Shown piece after piece: positions 9,164-16,129 of a DNA stretch of 39,096 nucleotides. The stretch is from Fidelibacterota bacterium (GTDB lineage Bacteria; Fidelibacterota; UBA2242). A model generated the notes under the pieces. That model saw only the letters and a program-made list of their open reading frames with translations. It made no database searches and had not been told where the DNA came from. The position numbers were made by a program, and so were the translations under genes. Position 1 is the first letter of the stretch. Each line of letters opens with the position of its first letter. The stretch spans positions 1 to 39,096 of the forward strand of contig JAGHBC010000073.1 of the NCBI GenBank assembly GCA_021161185.1, read 5' to 3'.

Positions 9164-9343
9164 CTACTTCTTATTCAAATGTTCCAGAACGCCGGCTCCG
9201 ATTGACAATAACACAAGAGTTTGGGCGAAACCGTTCCATCCCGCTGCAGTAATAATTACCGCATGACCAATGAGCTGGGTGATAATGCCTAACACTAAAG
9301 CAAAAGCTCCTGCTAAAAGCATAAGAAGACTAAAATTTTTCAT
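9164..9343 (-). CDS. 59-aa hydrophobic small membrane protein
   Basis: Read directly on the minus strand: ATG at 9343, TAG at 9164-9166. The protein begins MKNFSLLMLLAGAFALVLG and ends GAGVLEHLNKK. Two hydrophobic helices (about residues 4-24 and 40-52) are separated by a short turn with W36, giving a hairpin topology with a basic C-terminal tip. TAGGAGGG placed 6-7 bp before the ATG is one of the best ribosome binding sites in the window, which is the main reason to call it. It converges on yjbQ with a shared hairpin terminator. No family recognised; possibilities include a small membrane regulator or a type I toxin-like peptide, neither supported directly. Confidence 0.7.
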   Translation of the reverse strand: MKNFSLLMLLAGAFALVLGIITQLIGHAVIITAAGWNGFAQTLVLLSIGAGVLEHLNKK

Positions 9344-9737
9344 AATCCCTCCTAAGTTTAAAGTTATTTAATTCATATTTGCATTTTAATAGATATATAA
9401 CTAATTGTCAATGGAAAATATTGATCACATTATCTTAATGCTTTTAATTTCCAGACATTTGTCGATGTTCGGATCATATCCAGGATGCGGTCAACTGCTA
9501 GCTACACATGTTTCATGTTAATTCCGTGGGCTGAAAAACTTTTTGACATTATTTATCTAAATACTTATCATATCCGGCACAGCAAGTAAAGGCAGGCTGA
9601 AGTCTGTTCAGGCTATTTATCTCATATTAACAGGTGAATTATTTACAGAAATATGCCGAAATGGTTCATCAAGGGTGAAAAATGATATATCAAGCGTCCG
9701 AAATGGCTCATTAACATTATAAAATGAGGAGAATAAA
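9344..9737. other. Intergenic stretch without an intact gene
   Basis: AT-rich, with no convincing coding region on either strand. An imperfect 17-bp direct repeat of the form CCGAAATGGYTCATYAA occurs at 9656-9672 and 9698-9714, shortly before the first antitoxin stump. It may be what is left of an operator region. Confidence 0.5.
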
Positions 9738-9785
9738 ATAAAAGCGTCGGTAGTTGATCTTAACAATGAATCTGTCACTTTATAA
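9738..9785 (+). pseudogene. 5' stump of a Phd/YefM-type antitoxin gene (first copy)
   Basis: A ribosome binding site (GAGGAG at 9726-9731) precedes codons reading KASVVDL, the typical opening of one class of Phd-like antitoxins (MKASVVDL...). The start codon position carries ATA rather than ATG, and after VVDL the frame runs NNESVTL and stops. Everything downstream of the first eight codons or so is lost. Identification rests on a very short match. Confidence 0.4.
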
Positions 9786-9823
9786 CATTTTTAAATAAAT
9801 CTATTGCACTATTTATCGATTAA

Positions 9824-9845
9824 GTTTACATTGAAAAGTGTAAAC
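9824..9845. promoter_or_regulatory. Candidate antitoxin operator (inverted repeat)
   Basis: GTTTACA (9824-9830) and TGTAAAC (9839-9845) form a perfect 7-bp inverted repeat with an 8-bp spacer, ending 19 bp before the ATG of the antitoxin stump at 9865. Autoregulated antitoxins commonly bind such sites, so this probably survives from the original toxin-antitoxin promoter. Confidence 0.5.
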
Positions 9846-9864
9846 ATTGATTGAGGAGTAAAAT

Positions 9865-9998
9865 ATGATAGCAACGGCAAAAGATTTAAGATTTCACTCC
9901 AAAGAACTTTTGTAAACGGAATGCCACTTTGTACGGCGAATAATAAACATTATAAAATAATAAGTCAATTGGATATTAATAAATTCAGTCCGGAATAA
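9865..9998 (+). pseudogene. Collapsed Phd-PIN toxin-antitoxin module
   Basis: GAGGAG then ATG at 9865 encodes MIATAKDLRFHSKELL and stops at 9913-9915; this is the usual opening of Phd/YefM antitoxins. In another frame, 9915-9995 encodes NGMPLCTANNKHY followed by KIISQLDINKFSPE and a stop at 9996-9998, which reads like the last strand and helix of a VapC/PIN-domain toxin (PLCTANxKHY). The simplest reading is one internal deletion that removed most of the antitoxin and most of the toxin and joined their outer ends out of frame. Both products are dead. A 14-bp inverted repeat operator candidate lies just upstream. Confidence 0.6.
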
Positions 9999-10048
9999 AT
10001 GTTAATAAGTTACAAGTAAATGAGCAGATCTTTTGCTATCTTTAATTC

Positions 10049-10246
10049 ATGAAACTGAACAGAATCATTACCGGGAAATACTCTTCAAGTGAATCCATAA
10101 TAGAAAAGCCGGCGCAAATTTCAGCAAGTGAATCAATCTCTTTTGTTTGGGATTTAACCAAAGAAGTATTTTCATTAACGAAGAAATACGATGTTGAATC
10201 AAGACTACAAAGAAATGTTATCAACATTATTAGAAGAAAAAGTTAA
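10049..10246 (+). CDS. Small partner protein of the nucleotidyltransferase
   Basis: 65 aa: MKLNRIITGKYSSSES, a middle part SFVWDLTKEVFSLTKKYDVE and a basic end RLQRNVINIIRRKS. No membrane segment. The C-terminal 56 bases overlap the start of the nucleotidyltransferase gene in another frame, an arrangement typical of two-gene toxin-antitoxin or accessory modules. I recall similar short proteins with a basic tail preceding such nucleotidyltransferases but cannot name a family. No clear ribosome binding site upstream, which lowers confidence. Confidence 0.55.
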   Translation: MKLNRIITGKYSSSESIIEKPAQISASESISFVWDLTKEVFSLTKKYDVESRLQRNVINIIRRKS

Positions 10247-10634
10247 TTTTCTTATTGTTGGTGCATATGCCATGGCGGCACACGGATATCCTCGAGCAAC
10301 AGGAGATATCGACATTTTTATTCAGCCGAATGAAACTAATGCCGAAAAAGTCTATAATGCATTGATCAAATTTGGAGCGCCATTAAAGAACGTTTCCACT
10401 GAAGATTTTTCAACCCCAGGCATGATTTTTCAAATCGGAGTTACACCAAGAAGAATTGTCATAATCAACTCAATAGACGGCGTGTCATTTGAAGATGCTT
10501 ACTCAGACAGAATAATCGTTGAAATCGAATCCCTTCCCGTTCCCGTTATCTCCAAAGAGAATATCATCAAAAATAAAGAGGCGACAGGCAGACCAAGAGA
10601 TAAGCTTGACGCCGACAACCTGAAGAATTCCTGA
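10191..10634 (+). CDS. Nucleotidyltransferase (DUF6036 / AbiEii-like)
   Basis: 147 aa. VNFLIVGAYAMAAHGYPRATGDIDIFI is the signature region: a G(A/G)-x-A(M) helix then TGDIDI with the two Asp residues that bind metal in Pol-beta-type nucleotidyltransferases. The end IIKNKEATGRPRDKLDADNL is the usual C-terminal helix region of this family (typically NKxATGRxxDxxD). The length is normal for stand-alone members. Such proteins occur as toxins in type IV-like systems, as mobile-element cargo, or as solitary enzymes; substrate unknown. It starts inside the preceding small gene. The neighbourhood of decayed toxin-antitoxin genes supports an accessory role. Confidence 0.75.
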   Translation: MLNQDYKEMLSTLLEEKVNFLIVGAYAMAAHGYPRATGDIDIFIQPNETNAEKVYNALIKFGAPLKNVSTEDFSTPGMIFQIGVTPRRIVIINSIDGVSFEDAYSDRIIVEIESLPVPVISKENIIKNKEATGRPRDKLDADNLKNS

Positions 10635-10803
10635 CAATTGCTTCCAAACGACGGCTGGGAACCGCGCCTAAAGCAGACGTTATTCCTAAAGAATGTCTAA
10701 TCGAAAATCTTATAAACCGGATATGCGAGAAACAATAAAAACTACTTTGACATATAACATGGTTTTAAATTTTGTATCTATTAAAAATATTATAGGAAAG
10801 CGT

Positions 10804-12126
10804 ATGAACAAATCTATCAAATATTTCGCCCTGATTTTTCTGTTTTTAGTCGGCGTCGGCAATTTTACGTCGGCTGCACCCAACCGCACCACCGCCGCCC
10901 ACGATCCATTCCCGACTCCAATTCCGGATCACATTATTCTGACCTGGAGTGATGATCCGGCAAGCACCCAATCAGTAACATGGCGGACCGATACAAGTAT
11001 TGTGGAATCCTATGGAGAAATCGCCCGTGCTGACGCTTCGCCAAATTTTATATTTTACACTGAAAAGAAAAAAGCGCAAACCGAACCACTTCTGACAAAA
11101 GAATACGGCGCTCATTATCATTCGGTTATTTTTTCAGACTTGCAGCCCAATATGCTGTATATTTACCGCGTCGGATCTGAAGATAACTGGAGCGAATGGT
11201 TTCAGTTCCGCACCGCCTGCGAAAAACCTGAGCCGTTTTCGTTTATCTATTTAGGCGATGGACAAAATGCCCTGCTTTCTCTCTGGTCCCGCGCTATCCG
11301 TGGAGCATACAGCGCCGCGCCGGACGCCCGCTTCATTATTCATGCCGGGGACCTGGTCGCCAATGCGGATTCTTATCTTCAGTGGAGTAAATGGTTCGAA
11401 GCCGCTGGCTGGATAAATGGCATAATCCCCTCTATTCCGATCGCCGGGAATCACGAATATTACCACGGTTCCGGGAAAAAACGCTATTTGACTGACTACT
11501 GGCGACCGCAATTTACACTTCCGGAAAACGGTATTAATTCACTTCCTGAAAGTAATTATTACATCGATTATCAGGGCTTACGGATACTGGCATTGAATTC
11601 AAATGAGCAGATTGAAGAACAGGCAAAATGGATGGAAACTGTCCTGAAAGACAATCCGAATCGCTGGACAATTGCTACATTTCATCATACGATTTACGCC
11701 GCCACTGTTAATCGGGATCATAAAAAGCTCCGTGAAACCTGGAAACCGCTATTCGATAAATACCATGTCGATCTCGTCCTTGCCGGTCATGATCACGCCT
11801 ACTCACGGGGACATAATATCGATCCAAACATCGGAATTTCCGACCCGCAAACAGGAACGGTTTACGTTGTGTCGGTTAGCGGACCAAAACTGTATGATCT
11901 CACAGAAAACCGCTGGATGGATCGAGCCGCGGAAAATACGCAGCTGTACCAGGTGATCTCAGTTGATCAGAAGACACTCAGTTATCGTTCATATACTGTA
12001 ACCGGTGAATTATACGATGCTTTTCAGATTGTGAAAAAAAGAAAGTGGCCTAACAAATTTATTGATAAACAGTCTAAAGATTTCCCGGAACGCCGCTTTG
12101 ATAATACGTTATCAATTCCGAAATAG
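10804..12126 (+). CDS. Secreted purple-acid-phosphatase-like metallophosphoesterase
   Basis: About 440 aa. Start at 10804 chosen over the upstream ATG at 10693 because AGGAAAG lies just before it and the signal peptide (KYFALIFLFLVGVGNFTSAA) then sits at the N-terminus. A FN3-like purple acid phosphatase N-domain (HIILTWSDDPASTQSVTW) is followed by a complete calcineurin-type metal site: YLGDGQ, IHAGDLV, AGNHEYY, TFHHT, and LAGHDHAYSRG. Predicted to hydrolyse phosphomonoesters outside the cytoplasm. The secreted DNase-like lipoprotein follows 24 bp after its stop, so they may act together on extracellular nucleic acid phosphate. Confidence 0.87.
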   Translation: MNKSIKYFALIFLFLVGVGNFTSAAPNRTTAAHDPFPTPIPDHIILTWSDDPASTQSVTWRTDTSIVESYGEIARADASPNFIFYTEKKKAQTEPLLTKEYGAHYHSVIFSDLQPNMLYIYRVGSEDNWSEWFQFRTACEKPEPFSFIYLGDGQNALLSLWSRAIRGAYSAAPDARFIIHAGDLVANADSYLQWSKWFEAAGWINGIIPSIPIAGNHEYYHGSGKKRYLTDYWRPQFTLPENGINSLPESNYYIDYQGLRILALNSNEQIEEQAKWMETVLKDNPNRWTIATFHHTIYAATVNRDHKKLRETWKPLFDKYHVDLVLAGHDHAYSRGHNIDPNIGISDPQTGTVYVVSVSGPKLYDLTENRWMDRAAENTQLYQVISVDQKTLSYRSYTVTGELYDAFQIVKKRKWPNKFIDKQSKDFPERRFDNTLSIPK

Positions 12127-12150
12127 AACAAAAATTTGTATAATTGGCAG

Positions 12151-13632
12151 ATGAAAAATATTTTACGCCATATTTATCTCGTTTCTTGCGTCTTGTACCT
12201 TGTGTCTTTGACCTCCTGTCCGGAAAAATCCACAGGCCCGGACGGAGTAGCGGTTCCGACCAATATCACCATTGAATTAGTTTCCGGAAATACAATCCGA
12301 CTCACCTGGAATTGTGACTCAGACGATATATCGGCTTTTCATATTGAACGTCGCGTTGGCGAAAATCCCTGGCAATTCAATTATGCTGCCGTTGATCCTG
12401 ATAGCTACTCATTTTCCGAACCATTCAATCCGAATTCCGACACATTAATAGCCTACCGCGTGCGCACTATTATAGATAGCGATTCGTCGCTTGAATCCGC
12501 CGCCTGTGTCTTGTTTTCCTCAAAGACCACCCCCAACAATCTTAGTATCAAACAAATCGATCTGCAAAACTTCCGACTGCATTGGCAGGACAACAGTATC
12601 GGCGAAGATTACTTTGCGATTGATAAGAAAACCGGTTCCGGCGACTGGCGATTCAATTATATTTTACTTAGTGGGAATTCTACCGAATATATCGACAAAG
12701 CCGGTTCAAGTTCGGATACCGTATATTATCGTTTATCGGCTATCGCAGGAATCAGCCAGTCCGAAACCAGCTCGGAGGTCAGCCAAAAATTGTCCGTACT
12801 TTCTCTTGAGAATCTTTATTTCGGTACAGACAATTCTCTTGAAGTGATGACCTGGAATCTCCAGAATTTTCCACGCAATAATGATATCACCATCTCCAGT
12901 GTCGCCCGGGCTATCCGGGCACTGGATATTGACATTATCGCATTGCAGGAGATAGAGGGCACGACCGGATTTTACTCATTAGTCGATTCTCTTGATCATT
13001 ATCAGGGAATTCGGGCTACTTCAGCCTATTCGGGCATTAATCTTGCTTTTTTATACAATACAAACTCGATTACAATCGATTCAGGCTATGAAATCCTTGA
13101 AAATGAACGGCGCGCTCTGCCGCGTTCACCGCTTGTTCTGAAAGGCGCCTGGTATGGAATACCTTTTATTGTCATCAATAATCATTACAAATGCTGTGGT
13201 GACGGTGTAATTGAGCACGGCAATGCCGGTGACGAAGAATACCGCCGTTTCCGTGCCAGCGAGTTGCTGGAAAATTACATCCAATCTCACTTTGACGATC
13301 AAAATGTCATCGTAGTCGGCGATTTTAATGATGAGATTATCGATCATCAAAACAATAATGTTTTCCAACCCTTTATCAATCAACCCGATGCATATCTGTT
13401 TACCGATATGGATATCGCAACCGGCAGCAGCACCCTGTGGTCCTATCCCACCTGGCCCAGTCATATCGATCATATTTTGATCAGCAATGAACTTTTTGAC
13501 GAATTTAATGATACTGGCAGTGATATTCAGACGATCGTTATCGATAATTATTTGTCCGGCGGTTGGAACGAGTATGCTGTAAAGATTTCCGATCACCGTC
13601 CGGTTGCGTTAAAGATATATTTTTCGGAATAA
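12151..13632 (+). CDS. Lipoprotein with FN3 domains and DNase I-like (EEP) domain
   Basis: About 493 aa. A signal peptide ends in the lipobox SLTSC (Cys23). Two FN3-like domains follow (about 35-115 with TIRLTWNCDSDDISAF; about 122-215 with FRLHWQDNS). The C-terminal half is an endonuclease/exonuclease/phosphatase domain with the expected landmarks: EVMTWNLQNF, IIALQEIEG (catalytic Glu), VVGDFNDE, SHIDHILIS and a final SDHRPVALKI. Probably a surface-anchored nuclease or phosphodiesterase. The part of the gene coding the signal peptide is made of heptamer repeats (12183-12210). A TTG at 12136 is a possible earlier start but has no advantage. Confidence 0.85.
   Translation: MKNILRHIYLVSCVLYLVSLTSCPEKSTGPDGVAVPTNITIELVSGNTIRLTWNCDSDDISAFHIERRVGENPWQFNYAAVDPDSYSFSEPFNPNSDTLIAYRVRTIIDSDSSLESAACVLFSSKTTPNNLSIKQIDLQNFRLHWQDNSIGEDYFAIDKKTGSGDWRFNYILLSGNSTEYIDKAGSSSDTVYYRLSAIAGISQSETSSEVSQKLSVLSLENLYFGTDNSLEVMTWNLQNFPRNNDITISSVARAIRALDIDIIALQEIEGTTGFYSLVDSLDHYQGIRATSAYSGINLAFLYNTNSITIDSGYEILENERRALPRSPLVLKGAWYGIPFIVINNHYKCCGDGVIEHGNAGDEEYRRFRASELLENYIQSHFDDQNVIVVGDFNDEIIDHQNNNVFQPFINQPDAYLFTDMDIATGSSTLWSYPTWPSHIDHILISNELFDEFNDTGSDIQTIVIDNYLSGGWNEYAVKISDHRPVALKIYFSE
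12183..12210 (+). repeat. Heptamer tandem repeat (4 units) inside a signal peptide
   Basis: Four consecutive 7-mers, TTCTTGC, GTCTTGT, ACCTTGT and GTCTTTG, approximate the consensus GTCTTGT. They code for most of the hydrophobic core of the lipoprotein signal sequence (VSCVLYLVSL). Confidence 0.6.
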
Positions 13633-13659
13633 TAACAATTTATCACTATTGTCCGGTTA

Positions 13660-14030
13660 TTAGTTAAATAAATTCAATTGATTACAAGAATGGCTGTGCT
13701 GGATTTTGTATTCACTATTTGTAACTATTTGTAAAATAGCTTCTTTCTCAAACACGCTCACGCTAATAATCTGTAAAAAAGCGTAGAGGGTGATGCCCAA
13801 ATTGAGACGCTTTTTAACGATTGCAATCAAAACATAAATACAGATAGCGATCCAAATTTGAGTCTTTACTGTGTTTTCAGAGTTACCATAAAAAGATTTA
13901 ATTCTGAGGTGTTGTTTAATCCATTTGAAAAACAACTCTATTTGCCATCGGCATTTGTAAAGATGAGTAATTGTAAATGCAGGAAGCGTTAAGTTATCTA
14001 GTATTCTGGAGCATTCAGACCAGTAAGTAC
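13660..14030 (-). pseudogene. C-terminal fragment of an IS4-family (DUF4372 group) transposase
   Basis: On the minus strand the frame reads LTLPAFTITHLYKCRWQIE, then LFFKWIKQHLRIKSFYG, SENTVKTQIWIAICIYVLIA and an end CNQLNLFN plus stop. This is the last third of an IS4-type DDE transposase with the catalytic Glu in the YKCRWQIELFFKWIKQ block. The natural C-terminus is intact; the N-terminal two thirds are missing, and the match fades before about 14030, where a different, oppositely oriented transposase fragment begins. Confidence 0.75.
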
Positions 14031-14293
14031 GATTGTTTGATCACATTTTAGACCTGTTGATTTATCGACTGGATGTGAATACAGTCTTCGGAATTTCAGA
14101 TTTAAAACTAGATCCTACACCGGCGGCAATTCATATAAGTGTTGATGAGGTTAGTTATCGTAAATACTATCGGTACTTAACAAACGTGATTGATACAGAT
14201 AAAAGGTTAGTAATATGAAATAATAAAGGTAGAAAAAAAGAAGTATTGGATAGGTATTATGAATCAATAGAGGCTTTATTCTCCAATATGTGT
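14030..14293 (+). pseudogene. Fragment of an ISL3-like transposase with an in-frame stop
   Basis: Reads LKLDPTPAAIHISVDEVSYR, KYYRYLTNVIDTDKRLVI, then TGA at 14216-14218 where family members usually have Trp, then continues in the same frame with NNKGRKKEVLDRYYESIEAL up to a stop at 14294. VDEVSYRKxxRYLT is the DDE-domain opening of ISL3-type transposases (first catalytic Asp in VDE). Both ends are missing, so this is a dead internal piece. Confidence 0.6.
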
Positions 14294-14295
14294 TA

Positions 14296-14952
14296 ACAGA
14301 CAGCTGGTTTTTTACAAAAGAGTTCATCCGGAAGATTCGATCTTTCTGAAGTGGAAGCATTGATTTTTTAGGACAAATGAGATTAGATAACCTGCCCGAA
14401 GGTCAGGCGGGGAGAAAATATTTGTATCATGGGTTTGAGTATACGGGAAAAGAGCTGAGACATCATTTGAAAGGAAGAATGAAACGCTCAAAGGTGCACA
14501 AGGCATATTATATCGAAGCGGTCGTCTTCTATGCTGGAGTTGGGGAGATTAAACTGTTCTTCAGCCGCTTTTCCAAAAGAAGTAAATGGCATTTATTAGT
14601 AACGACTGATTTGATATTGAACTATAATAAAGCATTGAAACTTTATAATAATCGTTGGACGATAGAGGTGATGTTCAAAGAATTAAAACAATATTTGAAC
14701 TTCGGAAAGTGCCAATCCAACGATTTTGACGCCCAGATAGCCGATACGACCATCAGTTTAATTACATACACCATTTTAAGCTTGCATAAACAAGTAGTCG
14801 AATACATACCCTTGGGACAGGTGTTCGGAAAATGGAAAGATCAACTGTTGGAATCTACATTGGCTGAACGCCTATGGCGATTTTTTGTGGGATTAATTCT
14901 CTCTTTTATACAAATCTTTGAATTGGATATGGGAATTGTTAAGTTCTCCTGA
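14296..14952 (+). pseudogene. C-terminal half of a second IS4-type transposase, disrupted
   Basis: Begins abruptly at TDSWFFTKEFIRKIRSF, with a TGA at 14347-14349, and then runs open to 14952: SGSIDFLGQMRLDN, KELRHHLKGRMKRSK, LFFSRFSKRSKWHLLVTTD, and the catalytic-Glu block YNNRWTIEVMFKELKQYLNF followed by CQSNDFDAQIADTTIS. These are the D..W, YREK-like and C1 regions of an IS4-type DDE transposase. A short palindromic insert adds six residues (LPEGQAG region, 14391-14412). The 5' half is absent and the fragment abuts the ISL3-like piece directly. Confidence 0.7.
14391..14412. repeat. Short REP-like palindrome inserted in frame
   Basis: CCTGCC and GG(T)CAGG flank a CGAA loop, followed by CGGGG; GC content is far above the surrounding gene. 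It lies inside the transposase remnant and is translated as roughly LPEGQAG without shifting the frame. Confidence 0.5.
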
Positions 14953-15000
14953 ATAAATTCAGGTGTTATTCCAATATCTTGATAATATAGTAGTTGAGAC

Positions 15001-15027
15001 ACCATCCCGAGAAGTCGGGATTATGGT
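15001..15027. repeat. Short palindrome (REP-like) after the IS remnants
   Basis: ACCATCCCGA, a GAAG loop, TCGGGA and TTATGGT form a stable hairpin. TCCCGAGAAGTCGGGA type palindromes are widespread dispersed repeats. Confidence 0.5.
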
Positions 15028-15052
15028 GATAAAATAATTCTTTGCGTGAAAT

Positions 15053-15068
15053 AACCACTTCAGTGGTT
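15053..15068. repeat. Short perfect palindrome
   Basis: AACCACT (15053-15059) and AGTGGTT (15062-15068) around TC. It may mark the end of the degenerate mobile-element zone; no T-tract follows, so it is not called a terminator. Confidence 0.4.
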
Positions 15069-15196
15069 TATACTTTGTGGATGATCTCTAATTAATATAT
15101 AAAATACTTTCATCTTTTCCTTAAATATTTAGTGTAAAATTTGTAGTTTTACCTGCTTTTAAAAATATAATTTGTGATTAAAGAGGCTGTTGAATT

Positions 15197-16054
15197 ATGA
15201 AACATAAATTAAAAAATATTGTATTTGAGTACATGGGACTTGCCGTAGGATCGGTTATTATGTCTCTGGGGCTTGTACTGTTTTTAATCCCCGGGAAAAT
15301 CGCGCCGGGAGGTGTCAGCGGGATCGGAATTGTTTTACATTATCTTTTCAATCTGCCTGTTGGTATGGTGATGCTTATTTTTAATATTCCGCTGTTTATC
15401 TTCGGTATCAAGGTACTGGGCACGCAATTTGGGCCGCGTACACTATTTTCATTTATTGCGGTTTCTGTTACGACCGATATTTTTGATAGAGTCCTTCATC
15501 TTGGCGCAGCTACGGATAATCTGCTGCTGACTTCCATATTTGGCGGGATTTTGCTGGGAATCGGTCTCGGTATTGTTTTTCGGTTTAAAGGAACGACCGG
15601 CGGTTCGGATATTCTCGGGCAAATTATTCATAAATACAGTAATGTTTCGATTGGCACAGGAATTCTAATCGTCGATTTTTTTGTGATTAGTTTTGCCGGG
15701 CTTGCCTTTCATGACGTTAACCTGGCATTGTATGGATTTATCAGTCTCTATTTTTCCAGTAAAGTGCTCGATCTTATACTGGACGGCATCGATTATGCGC
15801 GTTCCTTTTACATCGTCAGCGAAAAACGGGATGACATTATCGCTGCTATTACAAAGGATATGGGCAGGGGTGGCACTGAGATCAGCGGAAAGGGCTTTTA
15901 TACCCGCAAAGAACGGAATATATTATATACGGTCGTTGCAAGGAAGGAAGTGGCTACGCTGCGCCAATTAATCCAGAAGATTGATCCGGACGCCTTTGTA
16001 ATTATTGCCAATGTTCATGAGGTTATTGGTGAAGGTTTTCGTCCCCGGGTGTGA
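15197..16054 (+). CDS. YitT family membrane protein (DUF161 + DUF2179)
   Basis: 285 aa. The N-terminal 200 residues carry five or so transmembrane helices with the glycine-rich YitT landmarks GLVLFLIPGKIAPGGVSGIG and FRFKGTTGGSDILGQIIHKY. The C-terminal part (about 205-285) is a soluble DUF2179 domain: YIVSEKRDDIIAAITKDMGR, GGTEISGKGFYTRKERNILY and IDPDAFVIIANVHEVIGEGF. The family is an inner-membrane transporter-like protein of unknown substrate. AGAGGCTG lies 12 bp upstream of the ATG. It stands alone, 75 bp before the dehydrogenase gene. Confidence 0.9.
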   Translation: MKHKLKNIVFEYMGLAVGSVIMSLGLVLFLIPGKIAPGGVSGIGIVLHYLFNLPVGMVMLIFNIPLFIFGIKVLGTQFGPRTLFSFIAVSVTTDIFDRVLHLGAATDNLLLTSIFGGILLGIGLGIVFRFKGTTGGSDILGQIIHKYSNVSIGTGILIVDFFVISFAGLAFHDVNLALYGFISLYFSSKVLDLILDGIDYARSFYIVSEKRDDIIAAITKDMGRGGTEISGKGFYTRKERNILYTVVARKEVATLRQLIQKIDPDAFVIIANVHEVIGEGFRPRV

Positions 16055-16129
16055 TATAAGCCATGACAAAATTCTGTCTGTTTACGTAGTTGATTCCTTA
16101 CAAGTAGGTCTAGCGATTATGGAGTATTA

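Noticed and set aside
13126-13596. 156-codon minus-strand open frame in the DNase-like gene
   Set aside because: The plus strand has clear EEP catalytic motifs throughout this stretch; the reverse frame shows none.
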